The position numbers and the translations under genes are program-made. Below the pieces are notes generated by a model, which made no database searches, had not been told where the DNA came from, and was given only the letters and a program-made list of their open reading frames with translations. DNA of 64,000 nt from Apostichopus japonicus (Eukaryota; Echinodermata; Holothuroidea; Aspidochirotida; Stichopodidae): contig NC_092568.1 in NCBI RefSeq assembly GCF_037975245.1, positions 29,640,001 through 29,704,000 on the forward strand, read 5' to 3'. Shown piece by piece: positions 12,801 to 23,900 of this stretch (position 1 is the first letter of the stretch; each line of letters opens with the position of its first letter).

Positions 12801-15800
12801 ATGAGTTTGAAGATGTGTCATGAGATCCTGAAAGTGTAAGTAGAATTATACAGCGATAGTTTCCTTTATCCACTTAATTATTCATTTACAGAAGAGTCAT
12901 AAAATACATTAACACATCGTCGGGCCAATGACTTTGATTGTCATAGTCTCCTTTGTTAATATCATTTATTCATTTTCAGTTTAAATATAAAATTTATGAA
13001 GAGGAGTCATAAAATTTGTTAACAGGAAGAATAACTAATATAAAAGGGGGAAGGATTTTTTTTTTAAATCCACAGCATTCAATCAAATAACAATGTTTTA
13101 GTTTAGTGAAGTTATATTACATAAAAAACACATTTATTTGTCATACTAATTTGCTCTGACCATCGTTCAAATAATCTGAGGCCACTATACGGTCTTATAC
13201 TGTAGCTGCGCAAAACTCCATCAACCCCCAAATGAGACATGTCATTACAGTTTGTGATTAAGTTAACTTTATAGTCCTTTCTCTCTGTATGATGCCTCGG
13301 TCCTTTCACTGTAATACACAGTTGGCTAAGTTTTTTAATGGGTACAGAGAGCGACAAATTGCTGATCCCTCCCCTCCCCCCGCCGATCCCACTTAAGAAT
13401 AAAAGAGGTAGGGTTCAATGATAGAAAACAAAAGACTGTTTACTATGCTTTAATACTTCAGAGTCCTTTTCTTCCATGATTTTACCGATGCAAATCAAGC
13501 GAATAATGATTAATTTAAATCTTCAAATAAATATATGAATACAGATAAGCACAAAGGGACATACATTTCTTTTTAGAAAATGTTATTTAATATTTTCAAG
13601 AATGTGTTTGATGAATCCATACCTGAATTTCAGTTTCATTGAATGGATAGGTGGTATTGCAGTTGAAGACATCATCACCATTGTACTTAGTAGGCCTTAT
13701 GAAATAAAGACAAATATGCGACTATTTAATCAGTTTTCATAACATGTATAATTTACGGCACATCAAAGTGAGACCTTATGTATTTAGAACAGTTTGGTAA
13801 CTACTGCATGTGTAACATACAGCACATGTTTATCATGAAATAAAGACAAATATGCGACTATTTAATCAGATTTCATAACATGTGTAATTTACGGCACATC
13901 AAAGTGAGACCTTATGTATTTAGAACAGTTTGGTAACTACTGCATGACATAAAGTGCATATGAAGAAGGCCTTTCTTGAGAAGGCCTCAAGAAATCAAAT
14001 CAAATATGTGACCATTTTATTTCAAATGATATGATATTACAATATTTCATGTTAATTAATTTATGCAAATAAGGTCACCATTTTTGTTTAATTGTGTGCA
14101 TAACAGTTAATAATTCCTCATGAAAAGATCTTTCAAATTTAACCAAAATTGATATCGGAAGACAGGTTGAGGTTGTGATGAATGGAACGAAGAATGATGT
14201 AGATTTGCAAACTCCTAGGCTGTCATTTCGAGATAGTTTGCTACCTTCACCATCCCTAACATCATGATTGTTATCACAAGCAAACCATAGCAGAAACAAA
14301 TATATTAATACATAATTGATAGCCAAGGTTGAAAAGGATCAAAGTCTTCTAGTAAACATACTCTCATAATATTTTGAAAGGACTTACAATCTAATATTAA
14401 TATCACTTTCAATTCACCATGATTCCAATGTTTAATCATTATATATAACAATTGCTTTTGTTCCTATAGGTTTGATCAATGCCATTGAACTTTCAACTTT
14501 AAGGATTTTTTTTCACAGGAGGCTGAGAAAAATACTAAATCACTGTACCAGAAATGAGCAACAATGGTTAATAACAACTTTAATGAAAGAAACTAAGTAA
14601 AAAGAAACACAGATTGCTTGGCATCTTGTGAAAAACTTACAATTAATTCTAGATCTAAACTATTTTTAACCTTGCTTTATCAGCTGTATTAACTTTGTTC
14701 TATGATATGACCTCTTTATGAGAAAACATGAACCATTAACATTTCAAAATAAACTTACCATTACATTCATCAACATTCAATACCACCAGTTATTATTTGA
14801 CTTATTGCTGTCTGTATTGCAAGGAAAGATGCACTTTCCACCATACAAGAAGAACTTAAACTCTGTAGTCTGTATGTGCTACTTTTGTTGTCATAAGAGA
14901 TGGTTAAACTGAAATATACTTTGTATGACTTTGTGATTGTGCTAACAGTTAATGACTAGCTTAATGTGCTAGACCTATACATAGCTAGTAATATAACCTA
15001 TTTTCACAGCAGATATGCCCAGGCCTAGAACCAAATTTGCAAGTGATGTAAGACCATGTAAGCGATGAAATATGGAATAATTTTCTGTTCAAATTTATGT
15101 GTAGCAATGTTTGAAGGATCAGAAGTTTGGTTCTTATACAGTACTATGGTTTCTCTCTGAAACCCCCCCCCCCCCCACCCCCCAAAAAACCCTGCTACAC
15201 ATCTTTGCACTTTTATGTGTGTATGTATGTGTGTATGCGTGTACGTACGGATGTATGTACAGTATGTATATGCACTTGTATGTATCGCATTTTGCAATGA
15301 GATACCAGATAAATGATTCATTGTGGGACATGACTTACTAGTAGTAAGCTCCACTGTTTTGGACAAAATGGAGGTGAAGAACCTAGAGGGATTGGGAACA
15401 CTGATAAGTTTGAATTTGTATTGATTGAAGTGCATCTCATTCTACTTTCAGTTTTTTCAGTATAAAAGATATTTTGGGAATATTCACCAGAGTCCGTGAA
15501 GGGTCCACTTAGTGGCTTCTGCAGGCACCTTACACGCATTAGTATATTTCAAATCCTGGAGAGAGATGAAGAGATGCGTGTCATTAGTAGATTACAAGAT
15601 CAGATGACCAGAACGAGCTGATACAAATCAGCTCCCCCCCCCCCTACCAGAAATATCGTTCAAATTTAACAATTCAATTACAAGCACACCTCTGTCTTTG
15701 CCCTTCTCCAGTTTACTCCCTACCCTCTTTCCTTAATCCTCTCTTTGTCCCTCTAAAGTTGATCTCCTTCTTCTCCTCCGTCTTCCCCCTGTTGGTTTCT

Positions 15801-18800
15801 TTCTTCAAAAACTGCTATGTGCATCTTTGTGTTTGCATAGCATTTTGCAAAAAGTGACCGGATAAACTATCCCCTGAAGGAGTCCAGGCAACAATATAAA
15901 CACTGGAGTATTGCCTATAGATGCATGCAAGCTTTGTACCTCACCCACCCTAATCCTTCCCTGATTATCCCTCTCCCCCACCCCCCCACCCCCCACCCTC
16001 ATTCAATCTGCTACTTCCCACATTTGTATTAGATTATTTAATACAAATGCACTTGTTACATAACATCACATAGGAAGTCTGGTCAATTGCATAGAGTAGG
16101 TAGACATATGTACTGACAGTGTAAATTCAGACTTTTTAAATTTTGCAGCATACAGGATATCCTTTCAACTTCTTACACCATACCAGGAAGGATGCTCATC
16201 AAATCCCACATACAGTATGACAAAACAACATTTCGTCAAACATTTCGGAGGCATTTTACACCGTAGCATAGCTGCTGTGTGAGTATTATGAAAAGTGTCA
16301 TTCATAAAGGTACCCTGTACCAGTAAGTTGCCACTGTTCGGACCCTTGTATGTTCACATATGATACATACAATCACGTACGGGTCTCAGAGGGACATTAG
16401 TATTGCTATGTGTGTTTAAACTGAACCATGTTCAGAGCATGGTTTTCCACAAACTGATAAACTTTTCACTGTCAATTTTATACGTACAGTAATAAAGAGC
16501 AAGACGGACTATTTTCTGGAGATATGACAACATGCAAATTTATATTAATGAACATATTGAAATTTATAAACATATAATGTGGATATATGACATAAGTAAT
16601 CAGTTTAATTACCAGGAGCTCATAACAGAATGACTGGGGCCACTGGACTGCCAGGATCAGAAAGTCCCATGATATGTTGCTTGGGGTCCCATGAATTGGT
16701 CGAGGTAACCTATAAGGGTAAAACAAAAAGAAGGAACTTTGGAGTGAGAAATGATCTTCGATCTACTTCTAACAGAGTATACTAGCATTACTTCTCTTTT
16801 ACCAACATATGACTCAAATTAACCTATATAGGCATGCAAATGACTCAAATTAACCTATATAGGCATACATATGATAAGGAAGCGGGTGGGTAGGGAGAGA
16901 AGAGAAGAAAAGAGGGCGTTAGACCAGTTTCTGTTTCTTGCATATGGAAGGGAGACGGAGAATCCACCAATTGGATGAACTTATAAGAGAAGCTTGGATG
17001 GCAGTTCTAGATGATTCAAAGAGAAAGTGAGCTGACTAACAAAAGGAGATTGTGAAACACTTAAATAATTAAGCCATAGGAAATCATTTTGCACGGAAGC
17101 TCACATTACCTTCTATTAAGATATGGGAGTCCTAATTACCCAGAAGATGTAAAGAAAATAGTAGAGCAAGGAAAGGACTTGGCCCTTTTTGGATCATAAC
17201 ATTTAACATAATTGGAATTTTTTAATATTACATGTCTACTTGTTTTTGCAAGTCACAGCACATATAAACAAGATGGGATGCTGTGCATACCATAAAATGT
17301 GCACTACAAATGCATAGCAAACATCACACCTATGAAATCAAAACCTTGTACACTGTACAAAGGGTACTGCACAAAGCCAATATTTATTTTCTGGTACTCA
17401 TTATTATAGGCTCACAGCTCATTGTTACATCACCTCACATCACTCCCTAACTTGGCAGGACACTGATTTTCTAACAACACTAACTTGACATTCAGCCAAA
17501 GTTGAATCTATTCTCATACAAATCTAACCCAGGGAGCAGAGCTGAATTAAGAACTGACCTGGTTTTGCGGTTAACATTGTGCCATATATGTAAGCTATAC
17601 AATACCATCCTAACTAACTTTCATTTTAAAAGATTAATAATCAACAATATTCTCAACTTAATCCTTTGTCTATTTTTCTTCCAAACTTTTGATTTCCTCT
17701 CCAGTTGTTATTAATATTTATACTTCCTCATATCTCCAATCCATGAATACAATTATGGTTTCATAGTATGTCAACCAGTCATGCTTGTAGTACAGTACCT
17801 ACAAATTCAACGCACACAGACAAGACCTGTAACCAGATAAGAATCTTTACTGGATATGTTTTTTGAACAAATCTACAGTTTGCATAATTTCATAAATGAA
17901 CAATTTCCCAACAAACTGACTGACTGACTGACTGACTGACTGACTGACTGACTGACTGACTGACTGACTGACTGACTGACTGACTGACTGACTGACTGAC
18001 TGACTGACTGACTGACTGACTGAAAAGGTAATTGAAGCTACCGTATGTTTACAAATGACATTAATCTAAACAAGTGCTGTTAAAATGCAAACATACTGTA
18101 CTAATTACAAATTGACACTGACATTTTTGCTGAGCATCATATTTGACTTAGCTGCCATGGAACAATAAGGAATGATTTGAATAATCTATGAAATCAAGAA
18201 CAACCAGGGTGAAGAATGAAGGGATAACTATCAGAGGGGTGGTAGGAGACGAGGGAGGAGGAGGGGCGGGGGTGAGAGGGGGAATGGTGAGGAAGGTGAG
18301 ATGATGTAGACGGGAATGAAGGTTATGTTCAACTCTCTCTCTCCAATCAATTCAGGTCAACCCCCCCCCCCCCCTCTCATACTTTCTCATACGACTGTGC
18401 ACACTGACCCTACTTCCGCATTTTTGGTGTATAAGGTAGCTGCTGAGTTTAACATATGCCGGTCGACACCCTGAGTAGATGGTTTATATACTCTTCTCTC
18501 ACAAGTTGACTGCTCCACTACTAAGGACACAGCACTATGACATTAACATAATAATTGCATGCTCATACAACCTCATTACCAGCCCATGCAATCTGGATTT
18601 TGCACAATCTCTGCAAAGAATTGACAACATCCTTCAAGTTCTTGATTATTTGTTGACTTTAATGATGAAAGTACAAGAAACATCCTGACCCAATTTAGAT
18701 CATGTTTTTACATCAACAAATGTACACAAGTGCTCTGCTTTATTTCAAGCAAAGCAGGATGAATTACATTTTCACTTTGTTTTCAAAATAAGAGTGATCG

Positions 18801-20966
18801 TGATTTCACAATAATTCTGTTGATTTTCCTCCCACGCTATTTGATAAATCACACGACCGACCGTACAGTGCAGTTCACAGCTAAACTGGTTCAGATTAAT
18901 TTTCCATAACTGTGTGAAGAAATATAGTCAACATATTTGATAATTTTCCATTTGCATTTAGAAGACATTATGGTGTTGAAACTTGGAAGGTGTCTTTTGA
19001 TGAAATTTTTGGAACTGACTGATGTATCATTCACATGACATGTGTATAAGAACGTTCATTTACAATCTTAAAGGTCTGTTTCCATCTAACCCTGCAAATA
19101 TTCTATAAACCCAAATAATGGGCACCCTTTCTCAAATTATGAAAAGCAATTCATCGCCACTGTAAAACTAAAAACCATATAAGCTACAGTACAACAAAGT
19201 GAAATGACTGTTTGCCTTATCCTCCAATAGGCCTTCACAAAAACAGCTTATTACCTGCAAGGTCATAAAAACAACATACTATTGTAAACACTAACACTTA
19301 ATTGAGCTGTTTAAAAACTACCAATTCGCTCATTTTGGGAATAGCCTGAGTAAAGAAATTATGGCTAGAATTGGATTCAGAACCTCTGACCTCTGTATTA
19401 CAAGCCCAGCACACTACCAACCAAGCTACTGTATCTGGGTCCTTAGTTGGCAGTGGTCCCTATGCAATCTTTTCTTTTCTGGCCGGGAGTAATAATTATA
19501 AAATTAATTAAGAAAAGGAATAATAGAACACTGACTGGGAAAGTTTAGTACATTTTTGTAAATGAACAAATAAATTAGCTCATTTGATTAGATTTCATAG
19601 TACTTGATGACTTACAGTACTGTACCTTATTCCATTTTTCCTGTAGTGAGCATGGTGTAAGAATGAAAAATAAATTTACTGTATCAAATTTTAGCATGGC
19701 CAAAACTTTACAATAGTTGCTCTTAGAGTTTTATAAGTATACTGATGCAAGAACATAAAGCTACTTTACAGTACTGTATGTTTGACAGTAAATTACATTC
19801 AGTCCTCTCTCAGTCCTCTCATACATGGGTATGTTTGTTAATAACTTGTGTCACGAGATGAAAAAGATGGCATTTTAGGTATACTACAAACAGTATGTTC
19901 AACTCTTCATACATCTAGGCATCTGTTTACTTATGATATCATAAGAAGCCAATTTAACCGTAGCATGTTACTACTTCAGACAAGTTCAATGCTAGCACTG
20001 TACATGTAGGCATCTGTCCATTTGAATCACTCATGAACCCAAACAAGATTTTAACACTTTTGCTATACTGCAGTGCGTGCAAAACTATTTTAGAGCTTTG
20101 CATTTGTAGAGCAACTTGCCAAATTTTGCTAGACATACTGTATATAATAAATAAATAAAGAAAAACACACCAGAAAAATTCCACTTTACGACCGGTTTGT
20201 CCTTTTGGGACTCATCAGGCGAAGGTAGGAATCTAACCCTGGATCTTGCATCACAGACCAAAGTCTGTACCACTCGACCACAGTGATTCTACTGGTGTGT
20301 GAATTGCGTATAAACTGGCTTTGTTAGTTTGTATAACTGTCATTTAGGGCGTATTACCTAAGTGCTATGATTGCACAGAGTGCACCCCAAATTTTGTGTA
20401 GTGGTTTTGATGGCTCTATTAATTTTGTCTCTTATAAAATTCTCTGAATTCTGCGAAGTTTTGGACCATTTTGCATCTCACTTTGATATGTGATTCTGGT
20501 GACATTATTATTATTAAATTATTATTAACTTATTAATGGCTTAGACCCAAACTTAAACTGGATAGTATGTCGATGCAAAAAGATGGCTGTGAATAATAAT
20601 GTTTTTAAATTTTGTGTAGCAGATTTCGGTCTCCTATAAAATGCTACATGTATGATTCCTATGTACAAACGTTCTATACAACTTTCCACAGTGTGCAGCA
20701 ATCTGCCCATATTGCATGGCATCAATGCTGTACCCATAAAAATTATTTCCATACACATGTACTGTATTTCGTTGTCCTGCTTTGACTAATACTCACCGTT
20801 TTAAGTTATCTGCTTTGATGAAAGACGCCGAGAATAACTGGACATGACTCAGAACAAAGTAAAACCACAACACAGCAGCTACAGCTGTAGTGCTCGCCAT
20901 TAGTCTTCTCGTGGCAGAGACTCTTCTCAGACGAAGAAACAGCGATTCGCTCTCGTCGGCGTTAGA
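9756..20966 (-). CDS. RNASET2: Ribonuclease T2, secreted/lysosomal (3' end not found)
   Basis: RNase T2 enzymes are acid endoribonucleases of lysosomes or the secretory route that cleave single-stranded RNA via a 2',3'-cyclic phosphate. Seven coding exons join in phase: 20797-20900, 16613-16709, 15488-15528, 13623-13695, 12389-12453, 10707-10820, 9756-9870 (203 residues). In order: a signal peptide (MASTTAVAAVLWFYFVLSHV), FLILAVQWPQSFC, catalytic motif I TLHGLWP, a DLQAHWPDVLDPDG segment, catalytic motif II HEWNKHGTC, then the ADNFTEAISKSLGFEPVLQC region. Both motif histidines and the motif II Glu are present, so it is likely active. Potential N-glycosylation sites are NIS, NTT and NET. Odd points: the Cys that normally follows VQWP..C before motif I is absent, and exon 5 is preceded by duplicated partial copies. 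C-terminal exons are missing from this model. Confidence 0.88.
10317..10448 (+). repeat. Short tandem repeat, GTTATGTAATGTTAGCTAT units
   Basis: A 19-bp unit, with insertions of GTTAT in some copies, repeated about five times in the RNASET2 intron between exons 6 and 7. Confidence 0.85.
10707..10820 (-). CDS. RNASET2: RNASET2 exon 6 (catalytic motif II HEWNKHGTC)
   Basis: Acceptor ATTAG, donor GTTAGT. Completes Trp, then AHEWNKHGTCAGILPELDGE and HNYFSKTMQILESFKFD. The Glu and His of HEWNKHG are the second catalytic cluster of the family. Confidence 0.9.
12389..12453 (-). CDS. RNASET2: RNASET2 exon 5 (AHWPDV)
   Basis: Acceptor CATTTTCAG, donor GTAAGT. DLMTDLQAHWPDVLDPDGTK then L plus TG. It corresponds to the MRAYWPDV helix of human RNASET2. 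Three partial copies of its 5' half lie directly upstream in the transcript. Confidence 0.88.
12416..12990. repeat. Tandem array of 124-126 bp units containing partial RNASET2 exon 5
   Basis: Each unit contains ACATCGGGCCAATGAGTTTG and, read on the minus strand, an intron end, a TTACACTTTCAG-type acceptor and about 40 nt homologous to exon 5. Exon-like starts on the minus strand fall at 12453 (the real exon), 12579, 12703 and 12827; a fifth, broken unit begins near 12905. The copies lack the exon 5 donor and run into TAA after about 21 codons. Confidence 0.9.
13623..13695 (-). CDS. RNASET2: RNASET2 exon 4
   Basis: Twenty-four codons: PTKYNGDDVFNCNTTYPFNE then TEIQ. It completes TLHGLWP across the junction and matches the WPD..GCNRSWPFNLEEI region of the human enzyme. 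Acceptor CATAAG, donor GTATGG. The intron just upstream of the acceptor is duplicated (13699-13946). Confidence 0.82.
13699..13946. repeat. Direct duplication (two ~112-bp units, 136 bp apart)
   Basis: ATGAAATAAAGACAAATATG ... GGTAACTACTGCATG occurs at 13699-13810 and again at 13835-13946 with few changes. It sits immediately upstream of the acceptor of RNASET2 exon 4. Confidence 0.9.
14327..15487. other. RNASET2: RNASET2 intron 3 (part)
   Basis: No feature except a poly-C run at 15163-15182 and a TGTATG-rich stretch at about 15213-15290. Confidence 0.5.
15488..15528 (-). CDS. RNASET2: RNASET2 exon 3 (catalytic motif I, 41 nt)
   Basis: Encodes VPAEATKWTLHGL plus TG, completed to Trp by exon 4, giving motif I TLHGLWP. 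Donor GTGAAT. The acceptor GTGTAAG lacks a pyrimidine tract and is weak, but phase 0 entry fits exon 2. A conserved Cys expected before the motif is missing, so a further microexon cannot be excluded. Confidence 0.75.
16613..16709 (-). CDS. RNASET2: RNASET2 exon 2 (VQWPQSFC)
   Basis: Acceptor TTATAG, donor GTAATT. Thirty-two codons after one completing base: LPRPIHGTPSNISWDFLILA then VQWPQSFCYELL. WDFLILAVQWP is the first beta-strand of the RNase T2 fold. Confidence 0.88.
16799..16870. repeat. 32-bp tandem duplication
   Basis: ATGACTCAAATTAACCTATA TAGGCAT is present twice in a row at about 16807-16868, in the first coding intron of RNASET2. Confidence 0.85.
17915..18023. repeat. (ACTG)n microsatellite
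   Basis: About 27 uninterrupted copies of the tetranucleotide ACTG/TGAC in the RNASET2 first intron. Confidence 0.98.
19364..19436 (-). repeat. tRNA-like sequence (Thr-TGT-like), pseudogene or SINE head
   Basis: On the minus strand: AGCTTGGTTGGTAGTGTGCT, an anticodon-loop-like CTTGTAA, and a B-box-like GGTTCTGAATCC with one inserted base. No complete acceptor stem was seen, so a functional tRNA is unlikely. Confidence 0.45.
20185..20285 (-). repeat. tRNA-like unit joined to a hammerhead-like sequence
   Basis: Minus strand: A box TGGTCGAGTGG (20270-20280) and B box GGTTAGATTCC (20228-20238), then CTGATGAGTCCCAAAAGGAC and AAACCGGTC (about 20190-20219). CTGATGAG plus a stem closed by GTCC/GGAC matches the conserved half of hammerhead ribozymes. 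The usual GAAA after the stem reads AAAC, so the core looks damaged. It lies 0.5 kb downstream of RNASET2 exon 1 in the first intron. Confidence 0.6.
20797..20966 (-). CDS. RNASET2: RNASET2 exon 1 (start codon and signal peptide; includes 5' UTR)
   Basis: Start codon at 20898-20900; coding part 20797-20900. An acceptor-like TTTCTTTTTCTGTAG just upstream suggests the exon begins at 20966 and that a noncoding leader exon lies further up. The donor is GTGAGT. It encodes a hydrophobic N-terminus (AAVLWFYFVLSHVQLFSA) then SFIKADNLK, ending with two bases of an Arg codon. Confidence 0.8.
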
Positions 20967-23900
20967 CTACAGAAAAAGAAATACAGATCGTAGGAAACGA
21001 ATGCATAGAACAATATAAGTTAAATAACAATATCAACAAAACAAATATGCATGAAATGAAGACAAAAAAGTACATAGTACGGAAGTAACACAAGGGTTAA
21101 AATATTAAAAGAAAATTAATGCCAAATATGATCATCAAAGTGTTAGAGAGTGGAAGAAACTATTGGATGAATATACTGCGAAGAATCCTGTCGCTTCACT
21201 TTCTGAATGATAGATAGTCAGTGAGTATAAAGGGAGGGCGCAGTTCTAAAATGTTTCCTGTCATGTACGCTTAGGTAGATGGGAGAGTGCAAATGCAGAG
21301 GGAGACAGGTAAGAGATGAGGGAAGTAATTATAATGATTCGTTGCACGGTGACGAAAAAAGGTTTAAAATAACAACCAATTTGGGTTTTTTTATTTTTAT
21401 TTTTCATTTGATCGTTTTTGACATATATATACAGAATTGTGCAAAAACTTCCCTATTAACCAGTTTGGTATTCTCATCTTTACATTTTACTGTACAAATT
21501 AATTTACCTTTTCTAATGCAACACAAATTGAAAACCAGTAACAATTTCAAATTTGAGTACATATAATTCTCGAATATACATGCTAATTATTTCCCCTATA
21601 GCTCAAGAAAATAAAATATAATGATCAACATATATATATATATATATATATGAAGAAAATGTCTAAAAAACAATGGCATGCATGAATTGTATCTGTTTGT
21701 GTAAAATATGCAAATCTTGTTGGTATAAAGCACACTGGTTCAGTGTCACATTGTATGCATAATTCATGGCAAAGCATGTCAAAATAATGTAGACAAAGTA
21801 GCTGTGTACTGCACAACTTTTGGCCAAATCATATGGAAATTGTCATACCCAAGCTTAAAATTTCACAATTTATTAAGCCACTTGCTAAAAAAATGCCACT
21901 GGTGCTAAATAAAATCTACTGGCTGAATAAAATCAATTTCTCCCTGGAACTTTCCTGTATTACAATACACACCAATTACTTTGACAGGCTTTTGGGAGCA
22001 GCCCAATCACATTTACTGATATAATAAGCAATAAAATAGGGCTTATTGTAGGTACAGAAATCATGCCGAATCTTTTACTACCGATTGTTAACTGACTTCC
22101 AAAGAGTTACAGTTCTTAATATGTCACTGGTAGAAAATTGCCAGTGCCTTTTGTTTGTTGCAAAATCCACCAAAATCATACAACCAGTAAATAGCCCAAA
22201 CTTTGACGCCTGATACCAACACAAACCATAAATTTGCGAAACGTAATATCCAAATTAAAACTTTCAGTGACTTACCATATTTGCTTAAATCATGAAAATA
22301 TATTTGTCCAAAATGAAATGTGAAAACTTCACTGTATTCCTTTGAAAGTGATAAACCACAGCTGACTATAAAACTGAACCAATTACTACATTTTTGGATT
22401 TAATTATAATCTCATAGGACAAATTTTACCGTGGACTACAGTAATACTCTACCAATAGAAGAAATCAACCTATTAAATCTAACCACCATCATCATTTTAT
22501 ATTCCCCAGTAACATTTTTGCAATGGGTTTCTTTTTAAATACAATGTTGACACAAATTCTAATCAATAAAACTGATAGCAGCTGGCACTGAAGCAGTGCA
22601 AGAGGTGGCTACACTCTTTGTAATTAATAATTCAAGAGCTTAAACAAAAAAATATCACCTCTTAAAAAATTTGTGAAGAGAACCGCCAGCTATCGGTACT
22701 ACTGTATAGTTTAAATAACCCACACGAAACTTGTTTTGAAGATGAACGATTTTAATTTGCTGGTTCGCAAAAAATGACAGCTTTGAAATGGAATTCAGTC
22801 AAGATGGACACACTCTTTGATGATGACCTGGGAAAGTGATAAAGTTTGCCTGTAAGTGTGCTCCACTTGGAATAAGGTTCAAACATTCAATTTTCTCTCT
22901 CTCTCGATCTGATCCATGTTGGCCAGTCTCAGAAAAAGGTTTACAACATGCAAATTTGATGCTGTTGTCTATTTCTAAATTAGCAATATTAATCAACATT
23001 TCATAATGTATACTAAACATTCATATGAAATTTGCTGCTTTTCCCTAAATTAATTTATAATGAAATTAATGCACAGATCCTGGGGTAAACATATGTCTTT
23101 ATATGTTGGCAATTTCCTACTCCAATTGAATTGTTATTTTCTGTCAATTTAATGACAAGTATGAGGATGAATTAAAGCAGATGAGGCTTTAATATTCAGC
23201 ACAATATACTTTTATACAATAGTTTTCCAAATTAAATTAGAAAACACTCTGCTAACACAGAGGTACATACAAACAATACATAGAACTGAAAGTTCCATTT
23301 GTAACAGTGAAAATGAAGTCGTAGAGTATTACAGTACTTCTAAAATAAATGTTGCAGTTAGCTTTTACCTATGAACTCATGCCTCAATAAGTGTTCACAA
23401 CATTATAACTTTGTACGGAAAGCCAGAAACTTGCACGAATGTATAGTTATTTAATGAGCAAGATGACCCTACTGCCGGTTTTCAATACATGAATACACCT
23501 ATTGAGCATCTTCTTACAACGGATTCTTGCAAAGTTTGAGAGAAAGATATTCCTCAATTTTAAGCCGGCCTCACACCACCCATATGTGAATGGGAAAGAT
23601 AGCTCAACTGTCGTGACCCGACATATTTTCTATATAAGTCGACCAATATTCTTACACACAGTGAATGACTGATGAGCCGGGACCCAACTACATACTCCTG
23701 TGGGGGGGAGGGAGAGGACTTTAGCCACACTCTGAGACAAAAATCAGGGGGGGGGGCTCAGGCAAAAATTCCTCGTCTATAGTATATAAATATGTAGCAT
23801 GAATATGGGGTACAACCAAAAACAAATGTTCAACTTTGTTTTAAAAGTTGCAAATATATACTGTATAGCACCATTTTGCATCTTAAAAGCACCTTCCATT

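Noticed and set aside
15025-15435. 136-codon minus-strand frame with Tyr/His/Thr-rich repeats
   Set aside because: Produced by a TGTATG simple repeat and a poly-C tract in an RNASET2 intron.
19364-19436. Functional tRNA-Thr gene
   Set aside because: The B box has an insertion and no paired acceptor stem could be drawn; kept only as a tRNA-like repeat.
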